NCBI GenBank assembly: GCA_014379885.1
Contig: JACMKW010000077.1
Location: 1 to 6,814, forward strand
Source of the DNA: Rhizobacter sp.
Lineage (GTDB): Bacteria > Pseudomonadota > Gammaproteobacteria > Burkholderiales > Burkholderiaceae
Length of the DNA stretch: 6,814 nucleotides
Direction of reading: 5' to 3'
The notes beneath the pieces were generated by a model that searched no databases, was not told where the DNA came from, and saw only the letters and a program-made list of their open reading frames with translations. A program made the position numbers and the translations under genes. Each line of letters begins with the position of its first letter. Position 1 is the stretch's first letter. Below are positions 1-6,181 of the stretch, piece by piece.

Positions 1-1561
1 CTTCGCGCAGAAGACATCGGCCCGCACACTGGCCGAGGTGATGCCCGGCGCCGATGTCTTTCTGGGCCTGTCGGCCGGCGGTGTGCTCAAGCCGGCGATG
101 GTGGCGACGATGGCACGCGCGCCGATCATCTTCGCACTGGCCAATCCGACGCCGGAGATCCTGCCCGAGGAGGTGAAAGCCGTGCGCAGCGACGCCATCA
201 TCGCCACCGGCCGCACCGACTACCCGAACCAGGTCAACAACGTCCTGTGTTTTCCGTACATCTTCCGCGGCGCACTCGACAGTGGTGCCACCACCATCAC
301 CTCGGAGATGGAGATCGCCGCGGTGCATGCGATCGCCGAGCTGGCGCAGGTGGAGCAGAACGATGTGGTGGCGGCGGCTTATGCGGGTGTCACGCTGAGT
401 TTCGGGCCCGAGTACCTGATCCCCAAACCGTTCGATCCGCGGCTGATGATGAAGATCGCGCCGGCGGTGGCCAAGGCGGCGGCCGAGTCGGGTGTGGCCA
501 CGCGCCCCATCAAAGACCTTGACGCCTACCGCGAGAAGCTGCAGAGCTTCGTTTACGCCTCAGGCACGACGATGAAGCCCATCTTCACGCTGGCCAAGGG
601 TGCGAAGAACAAGCGCGTCGCGTATGCCGAGGGCGAAGAAGAGCGCATCCTGCGCGCGGTGCAAGTGGTGGTCGACGAAGGGCTGGCGCGGCCCACACTG
701 ATCGGCCGCCCCGCGGTGATCGCCACCCGCTGCGAGAAGTTCGGTCTGCGGCTGCAGGCGGGTCGCGACTACGACGTCGTCAACGTCGAGCAAGACGATC
801 GCTACCGCGACTATTGGCAAACCTACCATCGCATGAATGCGCGCAAGGGCATTACCGCCCAGCACGCCAAGATCGAAATGCGCCGGCGGCTCACGCTGAT
901 CGGCTCGATGCTGCTGCACAAGGGCGAGGTCGACGGGATGCTCTGCGGCACCTGGGGCACGACCACGATGCACCTTCACTACATCGACCAGGTGATCGGA
1001 CTGCGCAAGGGTGCCAAGACTTACGCCTGCATGAACGGCCTCATCCTGCCGGGCCGGCAGGTGATGCTGGTCGACACCCACGTCAACTACGACCCCACGG
1101 CGCAGCAGCTGGCCGAGATCACCGTGATGGCCGCAGAAGAGATGAAACGCTTCGGCTTGCTGCCCAAGGCGGCCTTGTTGTCGCACAGCAGCTTCGGCTC
1201 CAGCAACCAGCCCTCGGCGCTGAAGATGCGCGAAACCCTGGCCTTGCTCCAGGAACAGGCACCGTGGCTGGAAGTGGACGGTGAAATGCACGGCGACGCC
1301 GCGCTCGACGCTGCCTATCGCACCCAGCTCATGCCCAGCACCACGCTGAGCGGCGAGGCCAACCTGCTGGTCATGCCCAACATTGACGCGGCGAACATCA
1401 GCTACAACCTGCTCAAGACGGCGGCTGGCGGCGGCATTGCCATCGGCCCGGTGTTGTTGGGGGCGGCCAAGCCGGTGAACATCCTGACGCCATCGACCAC
1501 GGTGCGCCGCATCGTCAACATGACGGCACTGACGGTGGCTGATGCAAACGCTGTTCGCTGA
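1..1561 (+). CDS. maeB: NADP-dependent malic enzyme with C-terminal phosphotransacetylase-like domain (5' truncated by window)
   Basis: The reading frame is open from base 2, so the start lies upstream; 519 residues are visible of a family usually near 760. The enzyme oxidatively decarboxylates malate to pyruvate in the cytosol, making NADPH. The first ~170 visible residues are the end of the malic-enzyme NAD(P)-binding domain: GADVFLGLSAGGVLKP, then IFALANPTPEI, then RTDYPNQVNNVLCFPYIFRGAL, all hallmarks of MaeB. From about visible residue 190 (TMKPIFTLAKGAKNKRVAYAEGEEERIL) to the end runs the phosphotransacetylase-like domain, with LCGTWGTTTMHLHYIDQVIG and the closing NIDAANISYNLLKTAAGGG. 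In E. coli MaeB this domain is reported to be regulatory, responding to acetyl-CoA, rather than an active transacetylase (family knowledge). The gene converges on the binding-protein gene 99 bp downstream. Assignment is secure; cofactor preference is inferred from the hybrid architecture. Confidence 0.95.
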   Translation, partial: FAQKTSARTLAEVMPGADVFLGLSAGGVLKPAMVATMARAPIIFALANPTPEILPEEVKAVRSDAIIATGRTDYPNQVNNVLCFPYIFRGALDSGATTITSEMEIAAVHAIAELAQVEQNDVVAAAYAGVTLSFGPEYLIPKPFDPRLMMKIAPAVAKAAAESGVATRPIKDLDAYREKLQSFVYASGTTMKPIFTLAKGAKNKRVAYAEGEEERILRAVQVVVDEGLARPTLIGRPAVIATRCEKFGLRLQAGRDYDVVNVEQDDRYRDYWQTYHRMNARKGITAQHAKIEMRRRLTLIGSMLLHKGEVDGMLCGTWGTTTMHLHYIDQVIGLRKGAKTYACMNGLILPGRQVMLVDTHVNYDPTAQQLAEITVMAAEEMKRFGLLPKAALLSHSSFGSSNQPSALKMRETLALLQEQAPWLEVDGEMHGDAALDAAYRTQLMPSTTLSGEANLLVMPNIDAANISYNLLKTAAGGGIAIGPVLLGAAKPVNILTPSTTVRRIVNMTALTVADANAVR

Positions 1562-1616
1562 GGCCGCGCCCACAAAGACAACTGATTGGTGACGTTCCTC
1601 AGCCGCACCAGTCTGC

Positions 1617-1643
1617 GTTCGCACTGAGCTTGTCTGAGGGCGG
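1617..1643. repeat. Possible degenerate copy of a dispersed intergenic repeat
   Basis: The sequence contains GTTCGCACTGAGCTTGTC followed by TGAGGGCGGG. It closely resembles a short palindromic element, with a core like GAGCTTGTCGAAG flanked by complementary GTTCG/CGAAC arms, that I recall as scattered through intergenic DNA of Burkholderiales and Xanthomonadales. Here the flanks pair poorly (several mismatches), so a hairpin would be weak. It sits between two convergent genes, the usual setting for such elements. Only one copy is in the window, so repetition cannot be shown from this sequence. Confidence 0.4.
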
Positions 1644-1660
1644 GAATGACGGCGCTGGCT

Positions 1661-2533
1661 TCATTTCAACAAGCCAGCGTTCTCGGCCGCAGCACGAATG
1701 CCGGTGTAGTTCTCGGCCTTGGTGGGCACGAAGCGGGCGGCGGCTTGCAGGGCGAGGATCTCTTTGCCCTGGGGCGTGCTGGCATCCAGCGCCAGAAAGG
1801 CCTGCTGCAGCTTGTTGCGCAGGTCGGCCGACATGTCGGCGTGCACCGTCCAGTTGTAGTCGTAGTACGGCGGGGTGGTGAAGAACACCTTCACCTGGCT
1901 CGCGTCCACCTTCTTGGCAGCCACGAATTTCTCCCACACCGAGATGTTGAGTGCTCCTGCATCGACCTTGCCGCTGGCCACGGCGGCAATGGTGGCGTCG
2001 TGCGCGCCGGAGAAGCTCACGCGCTTCAAGTCCACATCGGGGTTGATCTTGGCGGCGAGCAAGAAGCTGCGTGGCATCAGGTGCCCTGATGTGCTGGAGG
2101 CCGAGCCGAAGCTGAGGGTCTTGCCTTTCAGGTCTTCGAGCTTGTTGATGCCACTCTTGGCGTCGGTGATGAACACCGAACGAAAACGTTCGTCTTCTTC
2201 GCGCTGCACCAGCGGAATCACGCGGCCGCTGGAGCGCACGTTGGCCTGCACGAAGGTAAAGCCGCCGAACCATGCCAGATCGACCTTGCGGTTGACCAGT
2301 GCCTCGACGGCAGCGGCGTAGTCGGTGACCGGTGTCCACTCGACTTTCATGCCGAGCTTGCTCTCCAGGTAAGCACCCAGGGGCGCGAATTTGCGCGCCA
2401 GCTCGGTGGGTGACTCGTCGGGAATCGCCGTCACGCGCAGCACCCCCGGGGTGACGGTCTGGGCCTGGGCACTGAGGGCGGCTCCGATGGTGAGGGCGGC
2501 GATGCCCAGCAGGCGTTTGAGGGTGAATGACAT
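1661..2533 (-). CDS. Periplasmic substrate-binding protein of a PhnD-type ABC transporter, putative selenate type
   Basis: This 290-residue protein binds a small oxyanion in the periplasm and should hand it to an ABC permease. Residues 1-24 are a clear Sec signal peptide: KR near the start, a hydrophobic core, and cleavage after AQA. The mature part has the PhnD-like fold signatures: LRVTAIPDESPTELARKFAPL (32-52, shown in part), DLAWFGGFTFV (85-95) and the ligand-loop motif SFGSASSTSGHLMP (141-154), equivalent to the STSG loop of phosphonate and phosphite binders. The ATG is preceded by AGGAGA five to six bases upstream. It lies 44 bp downstream of selU on the same strand and near selD. A PhnD-like subfamily is known to travel with selD and selU and is annotated as putative selenate binding, so context favours a selenium oxyanion; phosphonate or phosphite remain possible. 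No permease or ATPase gene is adjacent: the next gene is the convergent maeB. Substrate is inferred, not shown. Confidence 0.85.
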   Translation of the reverse strand: MSFTLKRLLGIAALTIGAALSAQAQTVTPGVLRVTAIPDESPTELARKFAPLGAYLESKLGMKVEWTPVTDYAAAVEALVNRKVDLAWFGGFTFVQANVRSSGRVIPLVQREEDERFRSVFITDAKSGINKLEDLKGKTLSFGSASSTSGHLMPRSFLLAAKINPDVDLKRVSFSGAHDATIAAVASGKVDAGALNISVWEKFVAAKKVDASQVKVFFTTPPYYDYNWTVHADMSADLRNKLQQAFLALDASTPQGKEILALQAAARFVPTKAENYTGIRAAAENAGLLK

Positions 2534-2577
2534 GGGTTCTCCTGGAGTTTTCTACGGATATGTTCGACGGAAATCAT

Positions 2578-3624
2578 CTACGAAAGAGCGGCCATCTGCC
2601 GCGCCAATGCGGCAATGCCCTGTGGCGAAAGATCGTTGGTGTCAACGCGCTGGGCCTGACCCAGGCGTTCGAGGTGGCGGCCTTGCGAGCGTTTGTACAA
2701 CGGGTCGTAATGGTCGGTCATCAGCGCTGCAAAGAGCGGTGGCAGCTCACGCGCCAGCGCCCAGGTTTGCCATTGGGCCAGCGTCTCGTTGGGCAGCAAG
2801 CCCTTGAGCGTGCCGAGCTTGTCGGCAAAACCCTGCGGGTCGTCGCCCAGCCAGGCGTAGTCGCGCAGCAGGTAGGCCAGGCGTGCTTCGTGGGTGGCGT
2901 TGATCTCGACCACCGCGCTGTCGCGCAGGCGCAGCAGCAGTGAGTCGGGCAGGCTCAAGCGGCCAATGCGACGGCTCTCGGCTTCGACCCACACGCGGCG
3001 TGCGGGGTCGAAGGCGGCAAGCGCTGTCATCAACTGCGTCTCAAAGGCTTTTTGCGAAGGCTGCTCACGCCCCGGGATCGCGCCCAGCACCGAGCCCCGG
3101 TGCGCGGCCAGGGCTTCGAGATCGAGCACCTGTTCACCTGTCTCGGCCAACGCTTGCAGCACACTCGTCTTGGCACTGCCGGTCGGGCCGCACACCACGC
3201 GCAACTGCAACTTGGGCGTGAGCACCGCCAGGCGCTCGATCACATGCGCACGAAACGCCTTGTAGCCGCCCTTCAACTGCTGCGCATCCCAACCCACCAG
3301 GCGCAACCAGGTGACGAAGCTGCCGCTGCGCATGCCACCACGCCAGCAATAGACCAGCGGGCGCCAGTCTTTTGGCTTGTCACGAAAAGACTCATCGAGA
3401 TGGCGGGCAATGTTGCGAGCCACCATTGCGCCGCCGATCTTGCGTGCCTCGAAGGCCGACACCTGCACGTAGGTGGTGCCAGTGATGCGACGCTCTTCGT
3501 CGTCGAGCACAGGAAAATTGAGCGCCCCCGGGATGTGATCCAGTGCGTACTCGGCCGGAGAGCGGGTGTCGATGATGACCCGAAAATCGGCGAGGTCATC
3601 GACCGTGGTCAACTTGTGGCTCAT
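2578..3624 (-). CDS. selU (mnmH): tRNA 2-selenouridine synthase
   Basis: This 348-residue cytosolic enzyme replaces sulfur with selenium in 2-thiouridine at the wobble position of certain tRNAs, using selenophosphate, via a geranylated intermediate (family knowledge). Residues ~8-125 form a rhodanese domain: DTRSPAEYALDHIPGALNFPV near the start and the active-site loop YCWRGGMRSGS, with Cys93 as the likely catalytic cysteine (equivalent to E. coli Cys97). A P-loop follows at 146-153 (GPTGSAKT, with Ala where GSGKT is commoner), then VLDLEALAAHRGS at 166-178, typical of the family's NTPase half. The ATG at 3624 has only a poor ribosome binding site, but the N-terminus fits the family. It is the first gene of a probable operon with the binding protein and diverges from selD, its selenophosphate supplier, across 62 bp. 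Length is near the usual 350-370. Confidence 0.95.
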   Translation of the reverse strand: MSHKLTTVDDLADFRVIIDTRSPAEYALDHIPGALNFPVLDDEERRITGTTYVQVSAFEARKIGGAMVARNIARHLDESFRDKPKDWRPLVYCWRGGMRSGSFVTWLRLVGWDAQQLKGGYKAFRAHVIERLAVLTPKLQLRVVCGPTGSAKTSVLQALAETGEQVLDLEALAAHRGSVLGAIPGREQPSQKAFETQLMTALAAFDPARRVWVEAESRRIGRLSLPDSLLLRLRDSAVVEINATHEARLAYLLRDYAWLGDDPQGFADKLGTLKGLLPNETLAQWQTWALARELPPLFAALMTDHYDPLYKRSQGRHLERLGQAQRVDTNDLSPQGIAALARQMAALS

Positions 3625-3647
3625 GTCACGCCAGCCCCCGCCCCGCC

Positions 3648-3670
3648 CCTGGGCTCCCAGGCACTTTTTT
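3648..3670 (+). terminator. Hairpin plus T-run in the selU-selD gap (terminator or attenuator candidate)
   Basis: CCTGG at 3648-3652 and CCAGG at 3657-3661 form a perfect 5-bp stem around a GCTC loop. As DNA the dyad is 6+6 bp (CCTGGG-CT-CCCAGG). Three bases later come six T residues (3665-3670). On the plus strand this has the shape of an intrinsic terminator, although the stem is short. It ends 16 bases before the selD ATG, so it could stop transcription entering from antisense of selU, or act as a leader attenuator for selD; the dyad could instead be a protein-binding site in the divergent promoter. The structure is seen in the sequence; function is inferred. Confidence 0.4.
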
Positions 3671-3686
3671 GATTGAGACTAACAAC

Positions 3687-4727
3687 ATGGATTCCATTCG
3701 ACTGACTTCTTTTTCCCATGGTGGCGGCTGCGGCTGCAAGATCGCCCCCGGCGTGCTGGCCGACATTCTTTCGCGGGCGCCGCAAGGCCTGATCCCGGCC
3801 GAGCTGATGGTGGGCACCGAAACTGCCGACGATGCCGCCGTGTACCGCCTGAACGCCAACCAGGCACTGGTGGCCACCACCGACTTTTTCACGCCGATTG
3901 TCGATGACCCGCGAGACTTCGGGCGCATTGCCGCCACCAACGCCATCTCTGACATCTACGCCATGGGCGGCACCCCCATCATGGCGCTGGCCCTGGTGGG
4001 CATGCCGCTCGACAAACTGCCGGTCGAGGTGATCGGCGCCATTCTTGAAGGCGGGGCCAGCATCTGTCGCGAAGCCGGCATCCCCATCGCAGGCGGGCAC
4101 TCGATCGACGTGCTGGAGCCCATCTACGGCCTGGTGGCGCTGGGCTTGGTGCACCCCGACCGGGTGCGTCGCAATGCCGACGCAAAAGCCGGCGACGTGC
4201 TGATACTCGGCAAGCCGCTGGGCTTGGGCATCTTGTCGGCGGCCTTGAAGAAAGGCCTGCTCGACGAGGTGGGTTACGGGCACATGCTGCGTTACACCAC
4301 CCAGCTCAACCGCGTGGGCACCGAACTCGGCACGCTGCCGGGTGTGCATGCGATGACCGACGTGACCGGCTTCGGTTTTGCCGGCCACCTGCTGGAGATG
4401 TGCCGTGGCTCGCAACTCGCGGCCGAGGTGGAGCTGGCCAGTGTGCCGATGATCCCCGCCGCCGTGGGTTTTGCGCGCGATGGCGTGGCCACCGGCGCCT
4501 CAGCGCGCAACTGGGCCGGGTATGGCGAGCAGGTCGTGCTGCCGGCCATGATCAGGTCGTGGCAGCAAGACCTGCTGACCGACCCGCAAACCAGCGGCGG
4601 GCTGCTGGTGTCGTGCAGTGCCGACGCGGCCGACACGGTGCTGGCGCGCTTTCACGCGGCGGGCTTCGAGCGTGCCAGTGTGGTGGGCCGCATGGTGGTT
4701 GGCGAGCCGCAGTTGCGGCTTACCTGA
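3687..4727 (+). CDS. selD: Selenide, water dikinase (selenophosphate synthetase)
   Basis: SelD makes selenophosphate from selenide, ATP and water, the selenium donor for SelU and, where present, for selenocysteine synthesis. The ATG at 3687 gives 346 residues, against 347 in E. coli, and an N-terminus (MDSIRLTSFSHGGGCGCK) that lines up with E. coli SelD; GAGA lies 8 bases upstream. An upstream in-frame TTG at 3669 would add six residues but sits in the T-run and is less likely. Catalytic Cys15 and Lys18 match E. coli Cys17 and Lys20. Cys15 is a TGC codon, so this is a cysteine rather than a selenocysteine form. Mg-ATP aspartates are present at the expected places: Asp49 (ETADDAAVY), Asp66 (TTDFFTP), Asp89 (NAISDIYAMGG) and Asp225 (MTDVTGFGFAGHL). 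The gene diverges from selU and converges on the DUF3037 gene with a 16-bp gap. No selA, selB or tRNA-Sec is visible here. Confidence 0.96.
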   Translation: MDSIRLTSFSHGGGCGCKIAPGVLADILSRAPQGLIPAELMVGTETADDAAVYRLNANQALVATTDFFTPIVDDPRDFGRIAATNAISDIYAMGGTPIMALALVGMPLDKLPVEVIGAILEGGASICREAGIPIAGGHSIDVLEPIYGLVALGLVHPDRVRRNADAKAGDVLILGKPLGLGILSAALKKGLLDEVGYGHMLRYTTQLNRVGTELGTLPGVHAMTDVTGFGFAGHLLEMCRGSQLAAEVELASVPMIPAAVGFARDGVATGASARNWAGYGEQVVLPAMIRSWQQDLLTDPQTSGGLLVSCSADAADTVLARFHAAGFERASVVGRMVVGEPQLRLT

Positions 4728-4729
4728 TC

Positions 4730-4755
4730 GGGCCGGGTGCGCGCTACCCCGGCCC
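4730..4755. terminator. GC-rich hairpin between convergent selD and DUF3037 genes
   Basis: GGGCCGGG at 4730-4737 and CCCGGCCC at 4748-4755 are perfect 8-bp complements around a 10-base loop. The stem begins two bases after the selD stop, and the stop codon of the opposing gene lies inside the loop. Position between two convergent genes suggests a shared, bidirectional transcription end. There is no T-run on either side, so it is not a classical intrinsic terminator; it could block 3' exonucleases or help factor-dependent ending. The structure is certain, the role is inferred. Confidence 0.45.
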
Positions 4756-5148
4756 AGCGCCCAGGGGCCGCACCATGCGCTTGAGCAGGTGCGCGAGCGC
4801 AGCATCCAGGTCCGCACAACGCCCGCTGTGCACCGCCGAGGTCTGGATGCTGGTGCTGCGTGGCGCGACCAACCAGTCGAAGCGCTCGCGCGCTGACAGG
4901 GTGCGCAGTGGCCCCGCTGCCGCACCACCTTCGCAGATGGCCGGCAAGGTGGCCAGCGTGGCGCGAATGGAGGCCAGGTCGACAGCAGGGTCCAGCGCCA
5001 GCAGGCGTGCTTCGTCGAGCTCAATCGCAGCCTTCAGGTAGCCGGCCGACTTGCACGACAACAGCACGCCGGCATTGACGAACTCGCCGCGCTCCACTCG
5101 CGGGACGACGCGCACGATGGCGTAGTCATAGGTGTGTGGCGTGGGCAC
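4744..5148 (-). CDS. DUF3037 family protein, partner of the HipA-like kinase
   Basis: The frame encodes 134 residues from a GTG at 5148. I chose this start because a strong GGAGG lies nine bases upstream and because the recognisable domain begins at once: HTYDYAIVRVVPRVERGEFVNAGVLL at residues 5-30 (key run YDYAIVR, ERGEFVN). This N-terminal pattern matches the DUF3037 family of short bacterial proteins of unknown function. Further on come LDPAVDLASIRATL (52-65) and SARERFDWLVAPRSTSIQTS (85-104). No signal peptide or membrane segment is seen, so it is probably cytosolic. The gene start overlaps the last 23 bp of the kinase gene in another frame, which suggests translational coupling. DUF3037 proteins are often found beside HipA-like kinases, as here. 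The open frame continues upstream to 5448, but that part is the shadow of the kinase. Function is unknown; acting on, or being modified by, the kinase is only a guess. Confidence 0.85.
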   Translation of the reverse strand: MPTPHTYDYAIVRVVPRVERGEFVNAGVLLSCKSAGYLKAAIELDEARLLALDPAVDLASIRATLATLPAICEGGAAAGPLRTLSARERFDWLVAPRSTSIQTSAVHSGRCADLDAALAHLLKRMVRPLGAGPG

Positions 5149-5935
5149 GAATGGCTTCCTCCACAAAGGCGCGCGGCGCTTGCAGGCGGCGCACGAAGTA
5201 ATCGACATACGCGCGGCGTTGCGCGGCAGGGCCGGAAAACAGGGGCTCGTCGGTGAGCCAGCTGTCGGGGATGAGTGCCACCACGGCCTCAATGGCCTCG
5301 GGGGTGAGGCGCTCCGCCATCTCGGCATCCACCTGGGCCAGCTGGCTGGCATCAGGCAGCAGCACATGATCTTTGACGAGCGTGAAGGGGTTCTGCGCGC
5401 GCTCCAGAAAGCCGTCCCACTGGTGGTGGAAGTAGAGCGCGGCACCATGGTCGATCAACCACAGCTTGCCGTGCCACATCAGCATGTTGGTGTTGCGTGG
5501 CGTGCGGTCGAGGTTGGTGACGAAGGCGTCGAACCAGACAATGCGTGACGCGAGCGTGGCGTCTGGCGTGGCGTTGGGAATTTTGGCCAACGGGTCGAAG
5601 GTCACCGAGCCGGGCAGGTAGTCGAGAGCGAGGTTGAGGCCACCACTGCTGTCGAGCAGGTTGGAGCTGGCGCGGATGAGGTCCTGGATTTCAGGGTCGG
5701 GCTCGGTGCGGGCCAGTTCGGGGTCGAGCTCGGCGAGCACGATCTCGGGCACCGGCAAGCCGAGCTGGCGGCCCATCTCACCCGCCACCAGTTCGGCGAT
5801 CAAGGCCTTGGGGCCCTGGCCCGCGCCACGGAACTTGAGCACGTAGAGGCCGTCGTCATCGGCTTCCACAATGGCTGGCAGTGAACCGCCCTCGCGCAGG
5901 GGCGTGATGTAGCGGGTGGCGACGACAGTTCTCAA
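5126..5935 (-). CDS. HipA-like family kinase
   Basis: This 269-residue protein resembles the compact HipA-like kinases rather than full-length HipA toxins (about 440 residues). Kinase landmarks are present: YVLKFRGAGQG (31-41) with Lys34 as probable ATP-binding lysine; the catalytic loop FDAFVTNLDRTPRNTNML (135-152) with Asp143 and Asn148, like the DRH..N loop of HipA; and LIDHGAALYF (160-169) with Asp162 in the DFG-like metal site. It therefore looks catalytically intact. The N-terminal region, TRYITPLREGGSLPAIVEADDDG, is also typical of the group. The start is probably TTG at 5935, with AAGAGA six bases before it; no in-frame ATG lies near the N-terminus. There is no HipB-like DNA-binding antitoxin next to it. 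The DUF3037 gene overlaps its 3' end, and a small Cys-rich gene lies 27 bp upstream with a hairpin in the gap. Family assignment is good; the substrate is unknown. Confidence 0.87.
   Translation of the reverse strand: MRTVVATRYITPLREGGSLPAIVEADDDGLYVLKFRGAGQGPKALIAELVAGEMGRQLGLPVPEIVLAELDPELARTEPDPEIQDLIRASSNLLDSSGGLNLALDYLPGSVTFDPLAKIPNATPDATLASRIVWFDAFVTNLDRTPRNTNMLMWHGKLWLIDHGAALYFHHQWDGFLERAQNPFTLVKDHVLLPDASQLAQVDAEMAERLTPEAIEAVVALIPDSWLTDEPLFSGPAAQRRAYVDYFVRRLQAPRAFVEEAIRAHATHL
5155..5162 (-). promoter_or_regulatory. Strong Shine-Dalgarno that fixes the GTG start of the DUF3037 gene
   Basis: On the minus strand the sequence reads GGAGGAAG, then a few bases, then GTG at 5148; GGAGG is nine bases from the start. 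It lies inside the 3' end of the kinase coding region. It is the best ribosome binding site in this gene group and supports independent or re-initiated translation of the downstream protein. Confidence 0.6.
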
Positions 5936-5947
5936 ATTCAGTCTCTT

Positions 5948-5966
5948 GTGAGCCTCACAGGCTCAC
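5948..5966. repeat. Perfect 7-bp inverted repeat between the Cys-rich gene and the kinase
   Basis: GTGAGCC (5948-5954) and GGCTCAC (5960-5966) pair perfectly around a 5-base loop. The hairpin includes the stop codon of the upstream small gene and ends directly beside the weak AAGAGA ribosome binding site and TTG start of the kinase. There is no T-run after it on the minus strand. It could partly end transcription, protect the upstream message or hinder ribosome access to the kinase start, any of which would keep kinase levels low. The repeat is seen; its role is inferred. Confidence 0.5.
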
Positions 5967-6181
5967 GGATTCTCTTCCAACTGCCGGTGTGCCTCTTCGC
6001 GCCACCAATCGGCCGCAGCGTAATAGCCTTCCCACACACAGCCATTGCAGCCACGCCCGCAGCAGGTGGTGGGCTCGGGCGGCGGCTCGTGCAGCGCCAC
6101 CCCTTGCGTTTCGGCCTGCTGCTGCAAAGCGCGAAAGACCGCCACGGCTTGATCAAGGGTGGCAATGGGCAGTTGATTCAT
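5963..6181 (-). CDS. Small Cys-rich oxidoreductase-like domain protein
   Basis: This gene encodes 72 residues. The N-terminal half (residues 1-30) is a likely helix ([16 protein letters not shown]). The C-terminal half has the signature of the oxidoreductase-like N-terminal domain family: [22 protein letters not shown] at 33-54, with cysteines 40, 41, 45 and 48 (CC-x3-C-x2-C) followed by aromatic residues and WW at 59-60. The family also occurs at the N-terminus of some eukaryotic oxidoreductases; its biochemical role is not established. The four cysteines could bind a metal or act in thiol chemistry (inference). The ATG at 6181 is the first possible ATG after an in-frame stop, but no Shine-Dalgarno precedes it; the leader instead carries CCTCC, so translation may be weak or the message leaderless. 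It is first in a minus-strand run with the kinase and DUF3037 genes. Confidence 0.82.
   Translation of the reverse strand: MNQLPIATLDQAVAVFRALQQQAETQGVALHEPPPEPTTCCGRGCNGCVWEGYYAAADWWREEAHRQLEENP

Noticed and set aside
560..1624. 354-codon open frame antisense to maeB
   Set aside because: It mirrors the high-G+C codon pattern of maeB, is rich in His, Arg, Ala and Gly without any recognisable domain, and lies wholly over a certain gene.
3052..3672. 206-codon plus-strand frame over selU
   Set aside because: Shadow of selU: no family resemblance, whereas the minus strand encodes a complete rhodanese plus P-loop protein.
3669..3686. TTG start for selD, six codons upstream of the ATG
   Set aside because: It lies within the T-run of the hairpin, and the ATG start matches the known SelD N-terminus and length.
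3729..3731. Possible selenocysteine codon at the SelD active site
   Set aside because: The codon is TGC, so the active-site residue is ordinary cysteine.
3621..4415. 264-codon open frame antisense to selD
   Set aside because: Low-complexity shadow composition; selD on the plus strand is certain and the frame runs into the selU start region.
5149..5448. Upstream extension of the DUF3037 frame to 5448, making a 234-residue protein
   Set aside because: The extra part has shadow composition over the kinase gene. The family domain starts right after the GTG at 5148, which has a strong ribosome binding site.
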